From assembly GCF_003449015.1 (NCBI RefSeq), contig NZ_QRGD01000007.1, positions 124,001 to 188,000 of the forward strand: 64,000 bases of DNA. The letters run 5' to 3'. The notes below the pieces were generated by a model. That model saw only the letters and a program-made list of their open reading frames with translations. It ran no database searches and had not been told where the DNA came from. This document shows, piece after piece, positions 8,804 through 17,379 of this stretch (its first letter is position 1; each line of letters opens with the position of its first letter). The translations under genes and the position numbers were made by a program. This DNA is from Aureibaculum luteum (GTDB lineage: Bacteria; Bacteroidota; Bacteroidia; Flavobacteriales; Flavobacteriaceae).

Positions 8804-9775
8804 TTATAATCTAAAAAATTGTTTCGCTTTATATAATGGATTAATTAAATTTAAGTTAGTATGTTCAAATAATATAATTAGATAATCTTTAGGTTGAAGT
8901 TTATATTTAAAGTAAACTTTCATACTCCTTAATTGTTTAATTAAAGATTTAGCTATTTTATTTTTCCCAAATTTTAAATAATGAAAAGCTTCTTCTCGTA
9001 TTACTTCTGATTGGAGTTGATTCATTTTCAATTCATCCAGGTTATATTCTGCATGTCGATTTTTAATTTCTTCAATAGCTCGCACTAAATGCTCTTTGTG
9101 TTTGCTCATATCCCCACCTCCAGCATTATTATCATGTATTATCCATTCGGAAAGGCTTTTATTAATGTAACCAATTTTAAAACTTGATGCTACTATTTTA
9201 AACGACATATTAAAATCGCAACAAATAGTTTCTTCAATAAATCCACCACACTTTTCTATTATACCTTTTCTTATAAACCAAGTTTGCGGAGGGCATGGGT
9301 GTGATGCTCTGTAAAAATATTGGTTTAGTAACCAATTATTATCTAATATTTCAAAATGCTTTCCTTTTAGAGAAAATACATTTTTAGTGATTCTATTGTT
9401 TTTGTTAACATCAACATTTCCAAAGCCAAAATCACACTCTGGATGTTTGAATAGAAAATCAGCTGTGGTGGAAAGAGTATTTGGAAGCATCAAATCATCT
9501 GAATGTAGTAGATACGTATAATCTCCTTGTGATTCTTTGTAACATTTTGTCCAATTTCCCGCCATTCCTAAATTTATGGAATTATAAATTACTGTTACTT
9601 TTTTATGTTTAGAATATTCTTGTAATATTTCTATAGTTCCATCAGTAGATGAATTATCTATTACTAAAACAGAATAAGAATATTGAGAATTTTCCTTCTG
9701 TTTTAAAACAGAATCAATGCACTCAGAAATATGTTCTTTTCTATTATATACCGGTATTGCTACAGTTATTTGCAT
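8804..9775 (-). CDS. Family 2 glycosyltransferase
   Basis: This is a 323-residue GT-A enzyme. The start MQITVAIPVYNRKEHISECIDSV is the classic GT2 nucleotide-binding opening. VIDNSSTDGT follows, and HSDD at 91-94 supplies the DxD-type metal site. A CDF/W(I) segment near 185-200 fits the acceptor region. It is probably an inverting transferase adding a sugar to the lipid-linked repeat. It lies between the flippase and polymerase-like genes, with gaps of 16 and 5 bases, so it is co-transcribed. Donor and linkage are unknown. Confidence 0.88.
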   Translation of the reverse strand: MQITVAIPVYNRKEHISECIDSVLKQKENSQYSYSVLVIDNSSTDGTIEILQEYSKHKKVTVIYNSINLGMAGNWTKCYKESQGDYTYLLHSDDLMLPNTLSTTADFLFKHPECDFGFGNVDVNKNNRITKNVFSLKGKHFEILDNNWLLNQYFYRASHPCPPQTWFIRKGIIEKCGGFIEETICCDFNMSFKIVASSFKIGYINKSLSEWIIHDNNAGGGDMSKHKEHLVRAIEEIKNRHAEYNLDELKMNQLQSEVIREEAFHYLKFGKNKIAKSLIKQLRSMKVYFKYKLQPKDYLIILFEHTNLNLINPLYKAKQFFRL

Positions 9776-9791
9776 GAAGTTTCATCGCTTT

Positions 9792-11084
9792 TTACTTTTC
9801 TGCCTTATATAGACTTAAGGCACTGTAAAAATAAGCTATTGCACCAAAGAAATAAATAATTGAGGTCATAAAATAAAATAAGGAAATATTCCCTTTTACT
9901 ATTATTACTCCAAATTGAGCCAATAGTACTATTATTAATATTGTTCTACTTATTAACTTAACCTTTTTAAAATTATTTTTCAAAGAAACCAGTATGGTTC
10001 CTGATACATGCTGTATAGCATTTCCCATTAACATTATAAATAAAGCCAAATACATTAACTGGGTAAATATATATTTTTGACCGACCCAGATATCAAAAAT
10101 AAATTCTGAAAATATTATAAATACAAGAAAAATAAGCAGGTTCATAATTAGCGAGATGAGCAATGAATAATGGAATATTTTTTTCGATTTTTTTAAGTTA
10201 TCTGCCAGATATGTTTTTGTCATTTCATGGATTGAAATGTCAACAATAGATCTTGAAAAAATAGATATTCCATTAAAAATTGTAATGAGCAATCCGTATT
10301 GGATAATGTTAAAGTCATCATAGAAAAATGGAATTATTATAAAGCCACTATTGTATATAATTGTTTCAAAAACCGTGAATTGAAAAAAGTTTTTAGATTG
10401 TTCAAAATATTGCCTATAAAAGGTTGTTATTTCAAGCCATTTTATAGATAAAAATCGATTAGCCAAATTGTATTTTTGATTTAATTTTTTCTTCAAAAAA
10501 AGTAATAAAACAACTATGATTACATTACTTAATAACACACCCAAAATGAATGATGTATCAATTACTAATGAGCAAATTGCTAGAAGGTTGGAGATTCGTC
10601 TAAAAAATTCTATTTTCTGAAAAAACTCAAATTCATCTACAGCAAGAAGAATGTTCTTAAAGTTAGAAATCTGAAAATTTACAGTAAGATTAAATACTAA
10701 TAAAAATATTAAAATTAGACTTAAGTTGTTTTGTAGTTGGTAATAGAAGAATAAGAGAACAAATGAAAAAATTAGTAATACTATGGCGAAAAGTATTAAA
10801 TAAAACGAAAAGGTCTGTTTTATTTGTTGCGAAATACCATCTTTCTTGTTTATGAATTTTTCCCTTAATGAGACATATAATGGTTTAGAAATTCCTCCAT
10901 CTAAAAAGCCTATATATACTGCTAATCCGTAGGTAATTGTTAAAAAAGCAAAGTTTTGTTCAGAAAAATATTGAGAAAAGAATTTTGGTCTTAGATATGT
11001 ATTTAAGACTCCAACTAGCAACGCTCCGTAGTTTAAAAAAACGAAAAGTTTAGTTACGTTAAAAAATTTTAATAGTTTTTGCAT
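9792..11084 (-). CDS. Wzx-type oligosaccharide flippase
   Basis: This is a 430-residue protein with about 12-14 hydrophobic segments and the layout of the MOP/polysaccharide-synthesis exporter superfamily. It includes GFLDGGISKPLYVSLREKF near residue 60, a conserved cytosolic-loop style segment. It would move undecaprenyl-linked repeat units across the inner membrane for polymerisation. Its start abuts the stop of the nucleotidyltransferase-kinase gene with no gap. The sequence is divergent, as is usual for Wzx, so the substrate cannot be predicted. Confidence comes from topology plus context. Confidence 0.82.
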   Translation of the reverse strand: MQKLLKFFNVTKLFVFLNYGALLVGVLNTYLRPKFFSQYFSEQNFAFLTITYGLAVYIGFLDGGISKPLYVSLREKFINKKDGISQQIKQTFSFYLILFAIVLLIFSFVLLFFYYQLQNNLSLILIFLLVFNLTVNFQISNFKNILLAVDEFEFFQKIEFFRRISNLLAICSLVIDTSFILGVLLSNVIIVVLLLFLKKKLNQKYNLANRFLSIKWLEITTFYRQYFEQSKNFFQFTVFETIIYNSGFIIIPFFYDDFNIIQYGLLITIFNGISIFSRSIVDISIHEMTKTYLADNLKKSKKIFHYSLLISLIMNLLIFLVFIIFSEFIFDIWVGQKYIFTQLMYLALFIMLMGNAIQHVSGTILVSLKNNFKKVKLISRTILIIVLLAQFGVIIVKGNISLFYFMTSIIYFFGAIAYFYSALSLYKAEK

Positions 11085-12704
11085 TTAGCAATCTAAATTA
11101 AGCAATTCTATTGCTTTAGCAAGCATTAAAAGCTGTCTGTTTTTAGAGTTTGAATGCAAGGGCACCATACTTAGAAATAAAAGCCCTTCTATTAATTTTA
11201 TGTGCTTTAAGTTAAATTTATTTGATATAATGGAGTCAAAATGTAATTTTACGAGATTATTTTCTTTTCTACTAAAAACTTGATACTCTACTTTATAATC
11301 AATTATTCTATATGAAAAAAGGTCGTTTACAATATAATCATAATCTCCAGAAATAGAATGTCTCAGTTTTGCTAAATCATATTTTATATCGCCATTCTCA
11401 TTTTCACCCCATGAACCTCTAGGATCAATTATTCTTAATACACCACTATTTACATCATACAATAAATTCGAGAAACAATAATCTCCATGAATTAAACAGT
11501 TGTGATTTTCATTGTAAAAATCTTTTACTTTTCCATAGATTTGATCTTTTAATAATTTCCAACTTTTGTATTGCTTACCGTTTATTTCTAAAATACCATT
11601 TTCATTTCCATTTAAAAATAAATTGAATTTATTATCATTCAGATCAATGATTTTTTTTATTCTTTCTTCAGTCTTTTTAATATATATAGTGTCATAATCA
11701 GCTTTGGAAACTAGTCTTTTTTCATTGAAGAAAAGGAATAGTATATCAATAATTTTATCGATTATTTTATTTAATATTTCGTGATTATAGGTAGCATACA
11801 ACCATATTTCGGTCATTGTTTGATAGCTATAATATTCCATTGTAATAAATGGGTTTTCACTATCTATATCATAATCTAAAATACGAGGAGAAAGAACCTT
11901 AAGATATTTAGGTAAGTGTAATTGCCAATTAATTTCAGCAATTAACTTTTCTTTAAATTTACTTTTTTTTGTTATGGTTCCTAATAAATCATCAAATGTT
12001 AATGAATTAAAAGATCTGGCTTCTAATAATCTTTTTTTTGATTTTTGGTATTTGTCTAAATGACCAAAATCTAGCCACTGATTAGCCAAGTTTACCTTTA
12101 AAGCGATGGAATTATTATATATTTTTAAAAGGTATGATATTTCAAAGTTAATTTGGTCAAAATCCAATTTAGTAATTATTGAAATATCATTTAAAACATA
12201 TATTCCAACTAATGCTTCATTTTTAATTTTGTTTTTAACGGGCTTTTTTTCAATAAAATGGACAACATGTCCAGCTTTGTTTTTTGAAATTAAACACCAT
12301 TTACTGCTTCTGTCAAAATTTTTTGATGAAAATACAATGTCCCCATTAGCAATTAATTGTTTATTAACATCAATAATAGTATCTGCTAATGAAATATAAA
12401 CTTTTCCATGTCCTATTTTTTTTAATACTTTATAAAGTGAAGTGCCTGGTTTTTTACTGTAATCAACATCAATGTAGTTGATTTTCACTTTGGCAGAATA
12501 ATAATTATCAATCAATAATTTTACTCTATCAGATTTATATCCTACCGCGATATATACTTCAAAAATATCAAGTGTAGTTATTTGATCAATAATATAGAAA
12601 ATAATTGGCTTCCCGTAAATAGGGATCAATGCCGTAGGAATATCACCATAAATTTGGCATAAACTTGGGTCAGCTTTTCCACCTGCTAAAACAATTCCTT
12701 TCAT
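11085..12704 (-). CDS. Nucleotidyltransferase fused to an APH/choline-kinase-like phosphotransferase
   Basis: This is a 539-residue two-domain protein. Residues 1-230 are a sugar-nucleotidyltransferase fold opening MKGIVLAGGKADPSL, with LADT at 106-109. The usual R and PK of the signature are changed (PTALIPIYGKP). Residues 250-539 resemble aminoglycoside phosphotransferase/choline kinases, with HGDYCFSNLL (406-415, catalytic HGDxxxxN) and IDPRGSWG (426-433, metal site). One chain could therefore phosphorylate a small alcohol and activate it as an NDP derivative, as LicA plus LicC do for phosphocholine. A stop/start overlap of one base couples it to another nucleotidyltransferase gene. The substrate is unknown; this is one of the more unusual genes in the cluster. 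Confidence 0.75.
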   Translation of the reverse strand: MKGIVLAGGKADPSLCQIYGDIPTALIPIYGKPIIFYIIDQITTLDIFEVYIAVGYKSDRVKLLIDNYYSAKVKINYIDVDYSKKPGTSLYKVLKKIGHGKVYISLADTIIDVNKQLIANGDIVFSSKNFDRSSKWCLISKNKAGHVVHFIEKKPVKNKIKNEALVGIYVLNDISIITKLDFDQINFEISYLLKIYNNSIALKVNLANQWLDFGHLDKYQKSKKRLLEARSFNSLTFDDLLGTITKKSKFKEKLIAEINWQLHLPKYLKVLSPRILDYDIDSENPFITMEYYSYQTMTEIWLYATYNHEILNKIIDKIIDILFLFFNEKRLVSKADYDTIYIKKTEERIKKIIDLNDNKFNLFLNGNENGILEINGKQYKSWKLLKDQIYGKVKDFYNENHNCLIHGDYCFSNLLYDVNSGVLRIIDPRGSWGENENGDIKYDLAKLRHSISGDYDYIVNDLFSYRIIDYKVEYQVFSRKENNLVKLHFDSIISNKFNLKHIKLIEGLLFLSMVPLHSNSKNRQLLMLAKAIELLNLDC

Positions 12705-13420
12705 TAGCTATTTTTAAATATTTCAACTTCTTCTGGTGTGCCTAAAGCTATGAAATCTGAGACAAAATCTAAAACGAACTTCTTTTCACTCTGAATTAGT
12801 CTATTATACATAGGTGCCACATAATATTCATTTTTATGTTTTTCTTCTTTAGAAATGAAATATTCAGCCGTAGAAATAAAATCTAAAGGATTTGAAAAAT
12901 GGTAAAATCCTGTGAGAGCATTATGTGATATTGGAATTTTTTCTGCTGTCTCAATAACAATACCTTGACTATTTGTTTTTGCAAAACTCCAATTGGTACC
13001 ACTACTTTTAAAAGATCCCAAAATTCCATCTTTTTTTAAATTTAACTCTAATAACTTGCGTTTAAGTGTGTCAGATTTAAAATAGGTATCTATGTTGTAA
13101 ATAATTAAATCTGTTTTATAATCGATATGATCTTTAGCTTTTAATACAGTTTCTGCTTGACCTTGAGTAATGCTATCTAGTAATATAAGTTTGAAATTAA
13201 TATCTTTTAAAATAGTTCTAATTTCTTCTTTGATATTGAATTCTTCCTGATGCTCTTTAAGAGCAATAAAAACAATATTTGTAGCTAATTCTAAAGGTAA
13301 ACTTTCTAAAGAATATTGTAATAATTTTTTATTTTTTACCTCAATTAAGTATTTAGGAATCTTATATCCAGCCTTTTTAAAACGCTTACCATGGCCAGCC
13401 ATTGGGATTATAAAATTCAT
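12704..13420 (-). CDS. Nucleotidyltransferase (NTP-transferase family)
   Basis: This is a 238-residue GT-A-fold nucleotidyltransferase. MNFIIPMAGHGKRFKKAGYK is followed by IPKYLIEV, together the G-x-G-x-R...PK signature. YNIDTYF (108-113) has the metal-binding aspartate region. TGFYHFSNPLDF and ALGTPEEVEIF near the end are typical of this branch. It should make an NDP-sugar or related NDP-activated precursor from an NTP and a phosphorylated substrate. It overlaps the HAD phosphatase gene by four bases and the fused nucleotidyltransferase-kinase gene by one. The three probably work on one precursor. Confidence 0.8.
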   Translation of the reverse strand: MNFIIPMAGHGKRFKKAGYKIPKYLIEVKNKKLLQYSLESLPLELATNIVFIALKEHQEEFNIKEEIRTILKDINFKLILLDSITQGQAETVLKAKDHIDYKTDLIIYNIDTYFKSDTLKRKLLELNLKKDGILGSFKSSGTNWSFAKTNSQGIVIETAEKIPISHNALTGFYHFSNPLDFISTAEYFISKEEKHKNEYYVAPMYNRLIQSEKKFVLDFVSDFIALGTPEEVEIFKNS

Positions 13421-13800
13421 CGTTTCTTTTTATTTTTTTGTTCATTAGAGATTGGAAAATTACTACCATCTCCATTTATAGATGACCAGTCCGAAAACCT
13501 AAAAGCATTATCATCTATATATACTTGAGCCCATGGCTTACCAAAGTAGATTTCATCGAACTGAATATCATGTTTTTCTAACCAATCTAATGTCATTTTG
13601 GTAATTCTAGCATTAATCAAACCTAAATTAGACCCACAAGTTTTCATGTGTCTAGCAGTATTAATTATAATATAGTGCCCTTCGCCTCTTAGGCTTTTTA
13701 TTTTTTCAATTGCCCCTTCAATTGGATTGACTTCAAGGTAAGTTTGACCTTCTTGTTTTAATTCGCTAATTACTCCATCTAAATCTATACAAATTCTCAT
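13417..13800 (-). CDS. Small HAD-family phosphatase of capsule/polysaccharide type
   Basis: This is a 127-residue minimal HAD protein. The nucleophile motif is RICIDLDGVIS (Asp6/Asp8), motif II is IINTARHM, the motif III lysine lies in GKPWA, and motif IV is YIDDNAF. It has no cap domain, so it is a C0 type that can act on larger sugar phosphates. Related short HADs occur in capsule loci next to nucleotidyltransferases. By context it would dephosphorylate an intermediate on the way to an NDP-activated unit. It overlaps the following gene by four bases (ATGA). The exact substrate is unknown. Confidence 0.8.
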   Translation of the reverse strand: MRICIDLDGVISELKQEGQTYLEVNPIEGAIEKIKSLRGEGHYIIINTARHMKTCGSNLGLINARITKMTLDWLEKHDIQFDEIYFGKPWAQVYIDDNAFRFSDWSSINGDGSNFPISNEQKNKKKR

Positions 13801-13813
13801 TAGTTATCATTTT

Positions 13814-14545
13814 TTAGATACTGGCAACAAAATAATGATCAGTACCTTCGTTATATATTTTTTCAAATTCTTTTAGTGAAAGTGAATTTCTCTTACTTAT
13901 AAAATTTTCTAAACTAAATATTTTTAATCCAATTTTTTTTATTATTTCAAACATCATGGTGGGAGTTGAATTATAATATTCACTTGCCCCTTTTCCAAAT
14001 TCAAATATTATTAATGGCTTATTCTTGCTTAGTACTTGAAAACCACCTTCTAATTCATCGTACTCAGCTCCTTCAACATCAATTTTTATAACATCAATTT
14101 TATAATCATTAGGTAAAATCGAATCTAATTTTTTAACTTCTACATTGACGGTTTCAATAATAGGATTTTTCACATTGTATTCTCTTAATTTTAAACCACT
14201 ATATCCTAATGAGTTTTTAATTATTTTAAACTCAGAAACCTCTTCCTTATTAGACAGTGCAAAGGGTAGAATAGTAACTTGATTAGTATACTTTTTGATA
14301 AGATTATCATACAAATGTGGTATTGGTTCAAACCCGTAATGTTTACCCTTTTTAGAAACGGATAATATTTGGTCTAAAATTTCTCCTTTGTGACATCCGA
14401 TATCTAGACAGTTTGAAGTGATTGTTAATTCATTTTTAATGATGAGAGTAGTGAGCCTATCATATCTCATGTTTTTTGTAACTTCAATACCTAAGTTACT
14501 AAAAACTTTTTTGAGTTGAAATTTTATTTTATTTTTAATATCCAA
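13814..14545 (-). CDS. FkbM-family SAM-dependent methyltransferase
   Basis: This is a 243-residue class I methyltransferase. SNCLDIGCHKGEIL (about 44-57) is the SAM-binding motif I. IDVIKIDVEGAEYDELEGG, near 155-173, is the FkbM family signature. The family generally O-methylates sugars or small molecules, so this one may cap or decorate the polysaccharide. It starts with TTG: a stop lies two codons upstream and the first internal ATG is at codon 26, which would cost the conserved N-terminus. It lies in the operon 13 bases from the HAD phosphatase gene and 53 bases from the Wzz-like gene. Confidence 0.85.
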   Translation of the reverse strand: MDIKNKIKFQLKKVFSNLGIEVTKNMRYDRLTTLIIKNELTITSNCLDIGCHKGEILDQILSVSKKGKHYGFEPIPHLYDNLIKKYTNQVTILPFALSNKEEVSEFKIIKNSLGYSGLKLREYNVKNPIIETVNVEVKKLDSILPNDYKIDVIKIDVEGAEYDELEGGFQVLSKNKPLIIFEFGKGASEYYNSTPTMMFEIIKKIGLKIFSLENFISKRNSLSLKEFEKIYNEGTDHYFVASI

Positions 14546-14598
14546 TTTTTTTCACTTTTTATTGAAAAGTTTAAAATAATACAAATGAAGGTTAAAAC

Positions 14599-15636
14599 CT
14601 ATCTTTTATAATCAATCAAATATTGATTTAATTGCCTTAACAAAATAAATAACAACATCAATAAACCAAAGCCTATACCCAATAGAAATGTATTTTTTTT
14701 AAATAGACTACTTTCCTTTACCCCGACTTTACTGAATGAGGAAACCACATTTAAAATGTCTGTAGTTTCAGCTTTTGCTTTATTATTACTAATTAAATCT
14801 TTATTTAACTTTAAACTTTCACTAAATAGCTCAAGTTCATTTGTTTTTTTTGCACCTTGAGCTAGTGTAATATTGGTTCCTGTTTCGGCTTTTTTAGCTT
14901 CTGTAATTAAAACCTCATTGTATATGTTTCTTAATGTGTCTACTTCACTTAAAGATTTAACCAAAACCTTTTCGTTTTGAAGTAAATTTTGATCATTTAT
15001 CTTTTTTTGGTTATTAAAATACGGGTTACTTTCAACGGAATTCACAATAGGAGTACTCAATTTATCAAAAATACTATTGTTTAAAGATTTAACTTTAATT
15101 TGATGGTACTTATAATCGTAGTCCGTAAACCCTTGTTTAAATTCTTTAAAGTCAATCCTGCTCACTGTGGCAGTATCTACCTCATTAACAAATTTATCAA
15201 AAAGTTCATATTTTTCATTTTCATTTCTAATTGGGCCAATGTAAAACCCTTTTAATTTAACAGCTTCACTTACCGTAATATCCAATGCTTCTGCTAATAA
15301 AACAGAATCTTTTTGTTTTACTAATTCATTATAAAACTCTATGTTTTTATACAATTGTTGAGCACTATTAAAATTGTGTTCTACAATCATTGTTGAGGAA
15401 AATTGTTTCGGATTGTTTAAGTCTAAGACAAACCCAACAATAGCCCCTAAAACAATAGCCAAACCTAGTTTTATGGCATTATTTCTAATAAAGACTAATG
15501 CCAGTATAAGCAAATGAAATAAGCTCATAAAAAATTGACCAATAGCATTAAAAAGGTTTTGAAATCCTTTACCAATAGCATTAAAAAGATTGCCTAAATC
15601 TACCTCTTCGTCTTTTTGATTATTTTGTTGACTCAT
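14599..15636 (-). CDS. Wzz-like chain-length determinant protein
   Basis: This is a 345-residue inner-membrane protein. A first helix is at about 48-68, followed by a long periplasmic, largely helical region with coiled-coil character (to about 310), then a second helix at about 318-337 and a short basic tail. That is the Wzz/PCP layout controlling chain length, without a tyrosine kinase domain. The cytoplasmic N-terminus has an 11-residue tandem duplication (NLFNAIGKGFQ then NLFNAIGQFFM, about residues 16-37). This is mirrored in DNA by copies of an 18-base repeat at 15538 and 15571. It follows the DUF6909-like gene by 12 bases. Confidence 0.78.
   Translation of the reverse strand: MSQQNNQKDEEVDLGNLFNAIGKGFQNLFNAIGQFFMSLFHLLILALVFIRNNAIKLGLAIVLGAIVGFVLDLNNPKQFSSTMIVEHNFNSAQQLYKNIEFYNELVKQKDSVLLAEALDITVSEAVKLKGFYIGPIRNENEKYELFDKFVNEVDTATVSRIDFKEFKQGFTDYDYKYHQIKVKSLNNSIFDKLSTPIVNSVESNPYFNNQKKINDQNLLQNEKVLVKSLSEVDTLRNIYNEVLITEAKKAETGTNITLAQGAKKTNELELFSESLKLNKDLISNNKAKAETTDILNVVSSFSKVGVKESSLFKKNTFLLGIGFGLLMLLFILLRQLNQYLIDYKR
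15538..15588. repeat. Direct repeat inside the Wzz-like gene
   Basis: The 18-base sequence ACCAATAGCATTAAAAAG occurs at 15538-15555 and again at 15571-15588. The spacing is 33 bases, so the reading frame is kept. It encodes the repeated NLFNAIG block, and is probably a tandem in-frame duplication of 11 codons. Confidence 0.85.
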
Positions 15637-15648
15637 GTTGTACTTAAT

Positions 15649-17334
15649 TTAAGCTGATAAAATTTGTTCTAATATTTTTTGCGTTATCGCATAGGTGGGT
15701 CTAACGCCAGTTGTGCCCAAACCACCAGAGGCAAGAGTGCCACCAGTTTCTAGAGGGTTGTCTGAAGCATAATACGCATATCTAACTTTTACATTTTCTG
15801 ATATGTTTCCTCTGATTTTTGAAGCTGATTGTATAGCTTTTTGATAATGTGCACCTTCCATTTCTAATCCAATGGCTCTCCAAGTAGAATTATGGAAAAA
15901 TTCTAATAGATCTCTATTTTGTAAAGAGGTTCCCAGTACGGTAACCATAGAGCCTTCATAAACATTAAGACCAAAACCTTCTAAATCTTCTTTTTTAAGT
16001 TCGTTTGTAAATGGGTAGTTATCCGCGGTACCTTCAAAAATATGAGCAGAAGGAATCATAATATCACCTTTACCACCTTGTAAAATACCTGCTTTACCCA
16101 TTATTGAAACAGATTCCACATTTAAATGGTGCGTTTTTTCCTTTTTGCAAATGAATGGTTTTAACAATTCGTCTAAGGTTTCAAATGCTTGTTCTCCAAA
16201 GGCATAATCCATTACTATGATAATTGGCTTTTTTTCTTCGGATAATTCTTTTGAAAATGAATATTTAGAACCTTTGAAATTAATTTTTGCAGTATCAATA
16301 ATTTGAACATTAATATTTGTTCCAGAAGTATCCTTTACATAGATTAAACCGTTCTGAGACGCATGTTCTTTTACTTTTTTTTGTAAAGAAGCGTTTGCTT
16401 TTTTACTAAGTAATTCAAATAAAGCGATTCCTTCATTTAATTTAGCCTCTTTAGACAAAATTATTGGAGCGTAAATAGAATTCATTACACTATGCATATT
16501 TGCACTGATAATATGAATTGGTCTTTTGATTAAATTATTTTTATCTAAGACTTCTTTTATACTGTTTGCCCACTTATCTCCATAAATATGATGACCAATG
16601 CGTTCGCGAAGCGAAGTGCTAAAAACAATTGTCCTTTTTTTGTTTAATAAGGTTTCGTTAAGAGCTAATTTACCCATCCAAAAAATACAATTGAAGAATT
16701 TATTTGGGTTTTCTTTTGTTGCAAAATTTTGAGCTATTTGCTTAACCTCTATAAAAGTTCTTCCCAAAATGTTAGCCAAATGGGTAATCAGAACTTCTCT
16801 CTCATTATCTGATAATTCTTTATTATTTAATACGACCTCTTCCAAATGCATCCATTCTCTAATGGTTATACCTTCTTCGTCTATTAGTATATTATTTTTT
16901 ATTTTATGAGATTCTATAAATAGGAAAGTCAAGTGCGTTAATACATCATAAATATCAGAACGCCCTCTCGTAATTTCAATATTCATTTGATCTTTATCGA
17001 TTCTGTAGCAATTTCTTCGTCTTTTTTCAGGTATAATTGGAGTGTAGTGAGAATCTTTATAGCCTTCGTCTGAAGTTAGATTGATAAATTGACATTCTTC
17101 TATCCCTTCTGGTAATCTTTCAATTACATATAATAGTCCATCAAGTTCAGTATTTACATCTGCAATAGAACCGTATATTTCTGGTCTTAAGAGCAGTAAA
17201 GATTCTCGTAAGGTTTGCCCAGAAACACCCATGGGTTTGTAAAATCCACGATTGAACAAATGCCGCATAGCGGTATACATACGTTCAATAGCATTAGAAG
17301 ATTCTTGAGATTTGGTTGGCTTTAAAGTATTCAT
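15649..17334 (-). CDS. DUF6909-like protein with a nucleoside-phosphorylase-like C-terminal region
   Basis: This is a 561-residue soluble protein with no signal peptide, resembling the uncharacterised DUF6909 family of Bacteroidota. The C-terminal third contains SIMGKAGILQGGKGDIMIP, then AIGLEMEGAHYQKAI (about 488-502), then YYASDNPL. The EMEGA block followed by SDNP closely resembles the substrate-binding and catalytic end of purine nucleoside phosphorylase/MTA-SAH nucleosidase proteins. It may thus bind or cleave a nucleoside or nucleotide, but this is inference. It sits at the head of the polysaccharide operon, 12 bases before the Wzz-like gene, with a promoter-like box and palindrome at its start. 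Confidence 0.7.
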   Translation of the reverse strand: MNTLKPTKSQESSNAIERMYTAMRHLFNRGFYKPMGVSGQTLRESLLLLRPEIYGSIADVNTELDGLLYVIERLPEGIEECQFINLTSDEGYKDSHYTPIIPEKRRRNCYRIDKDQMNIEITRGRSDIYDVLTHLTFLFIESHKIKNNILIDEEGITIREWMHLEEVVLNNKELSDNEREVLITHLANILGRTFIEVKQIAQNFATKENPNKFFNCIFWMGKLALNETLLNKKRTIVFSTSLRERIGHHIYGDKWANSIKEVLDKNNLIKRPIHIISANMHSVMNSIYAPIILSKEAKLNEGIALFELLSKKANASLQKKVKEHASQNGLIYVKDTSGTNINVQIIDTAKINFKGSKYSFSKELSEEKKPIIIVMDYAFGEQAFETLDELLKPFICKKEKTHHLNVESVSIMGKAGILQGGKGDIMIPSAHIFEGTADNYPFTNELKKEDLEGFGLNVYEGSMVTVLGTSLQNRDLLEFFHNSTWRAIGLEMEGAHYQKAIQSASKIRGNISENVKVRYAYYASDNPLETGGTLASGGLGTTGVRPTYAITQKILEQILSA

Positions 17335-17351
17335 TCAAATATATATTTGAA
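17334..17351. promoter_or_regulatory. 18-bp perfect palindrome at the start codon (candidate operator)
   Basis: TTCAAATATATATTTGAA is a perfect 18-base inverted repeat. Its last base is the A of the ATG of the DUF6909-like gene. It directly abuts a TATCTTTG -7 match at 17352-17359. It lies where transcription should begin, so a bound dimeric repressor would block initiation. Confidence 0.5.
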
Positions 17352-17359
17352 CAAAGATA
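17352..17359 (-). promoter_or_regulatory. -7 promoter element for the polysaccharide operon head
   Basis: On the minus strand this is TATCTTTG, a full match to the Bacteroidota TAnnTTTG consensus, 17 bases upstream of the ATG at 17334. No clear -33 TTG was found at the usual spacing. Confidence 0.5.
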
Positions 17360-17379
17360 CCAAAATACTTACTAAAAAA

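Noticed and set aside
1-17334. Polysaccharide cluster as horizontally acquired island with mobile ends
   Set aside because: No integrase, tRNA end or flanking repeats are visible. It is AT-rich like the rest, so I cannot separate it by composition by eye.
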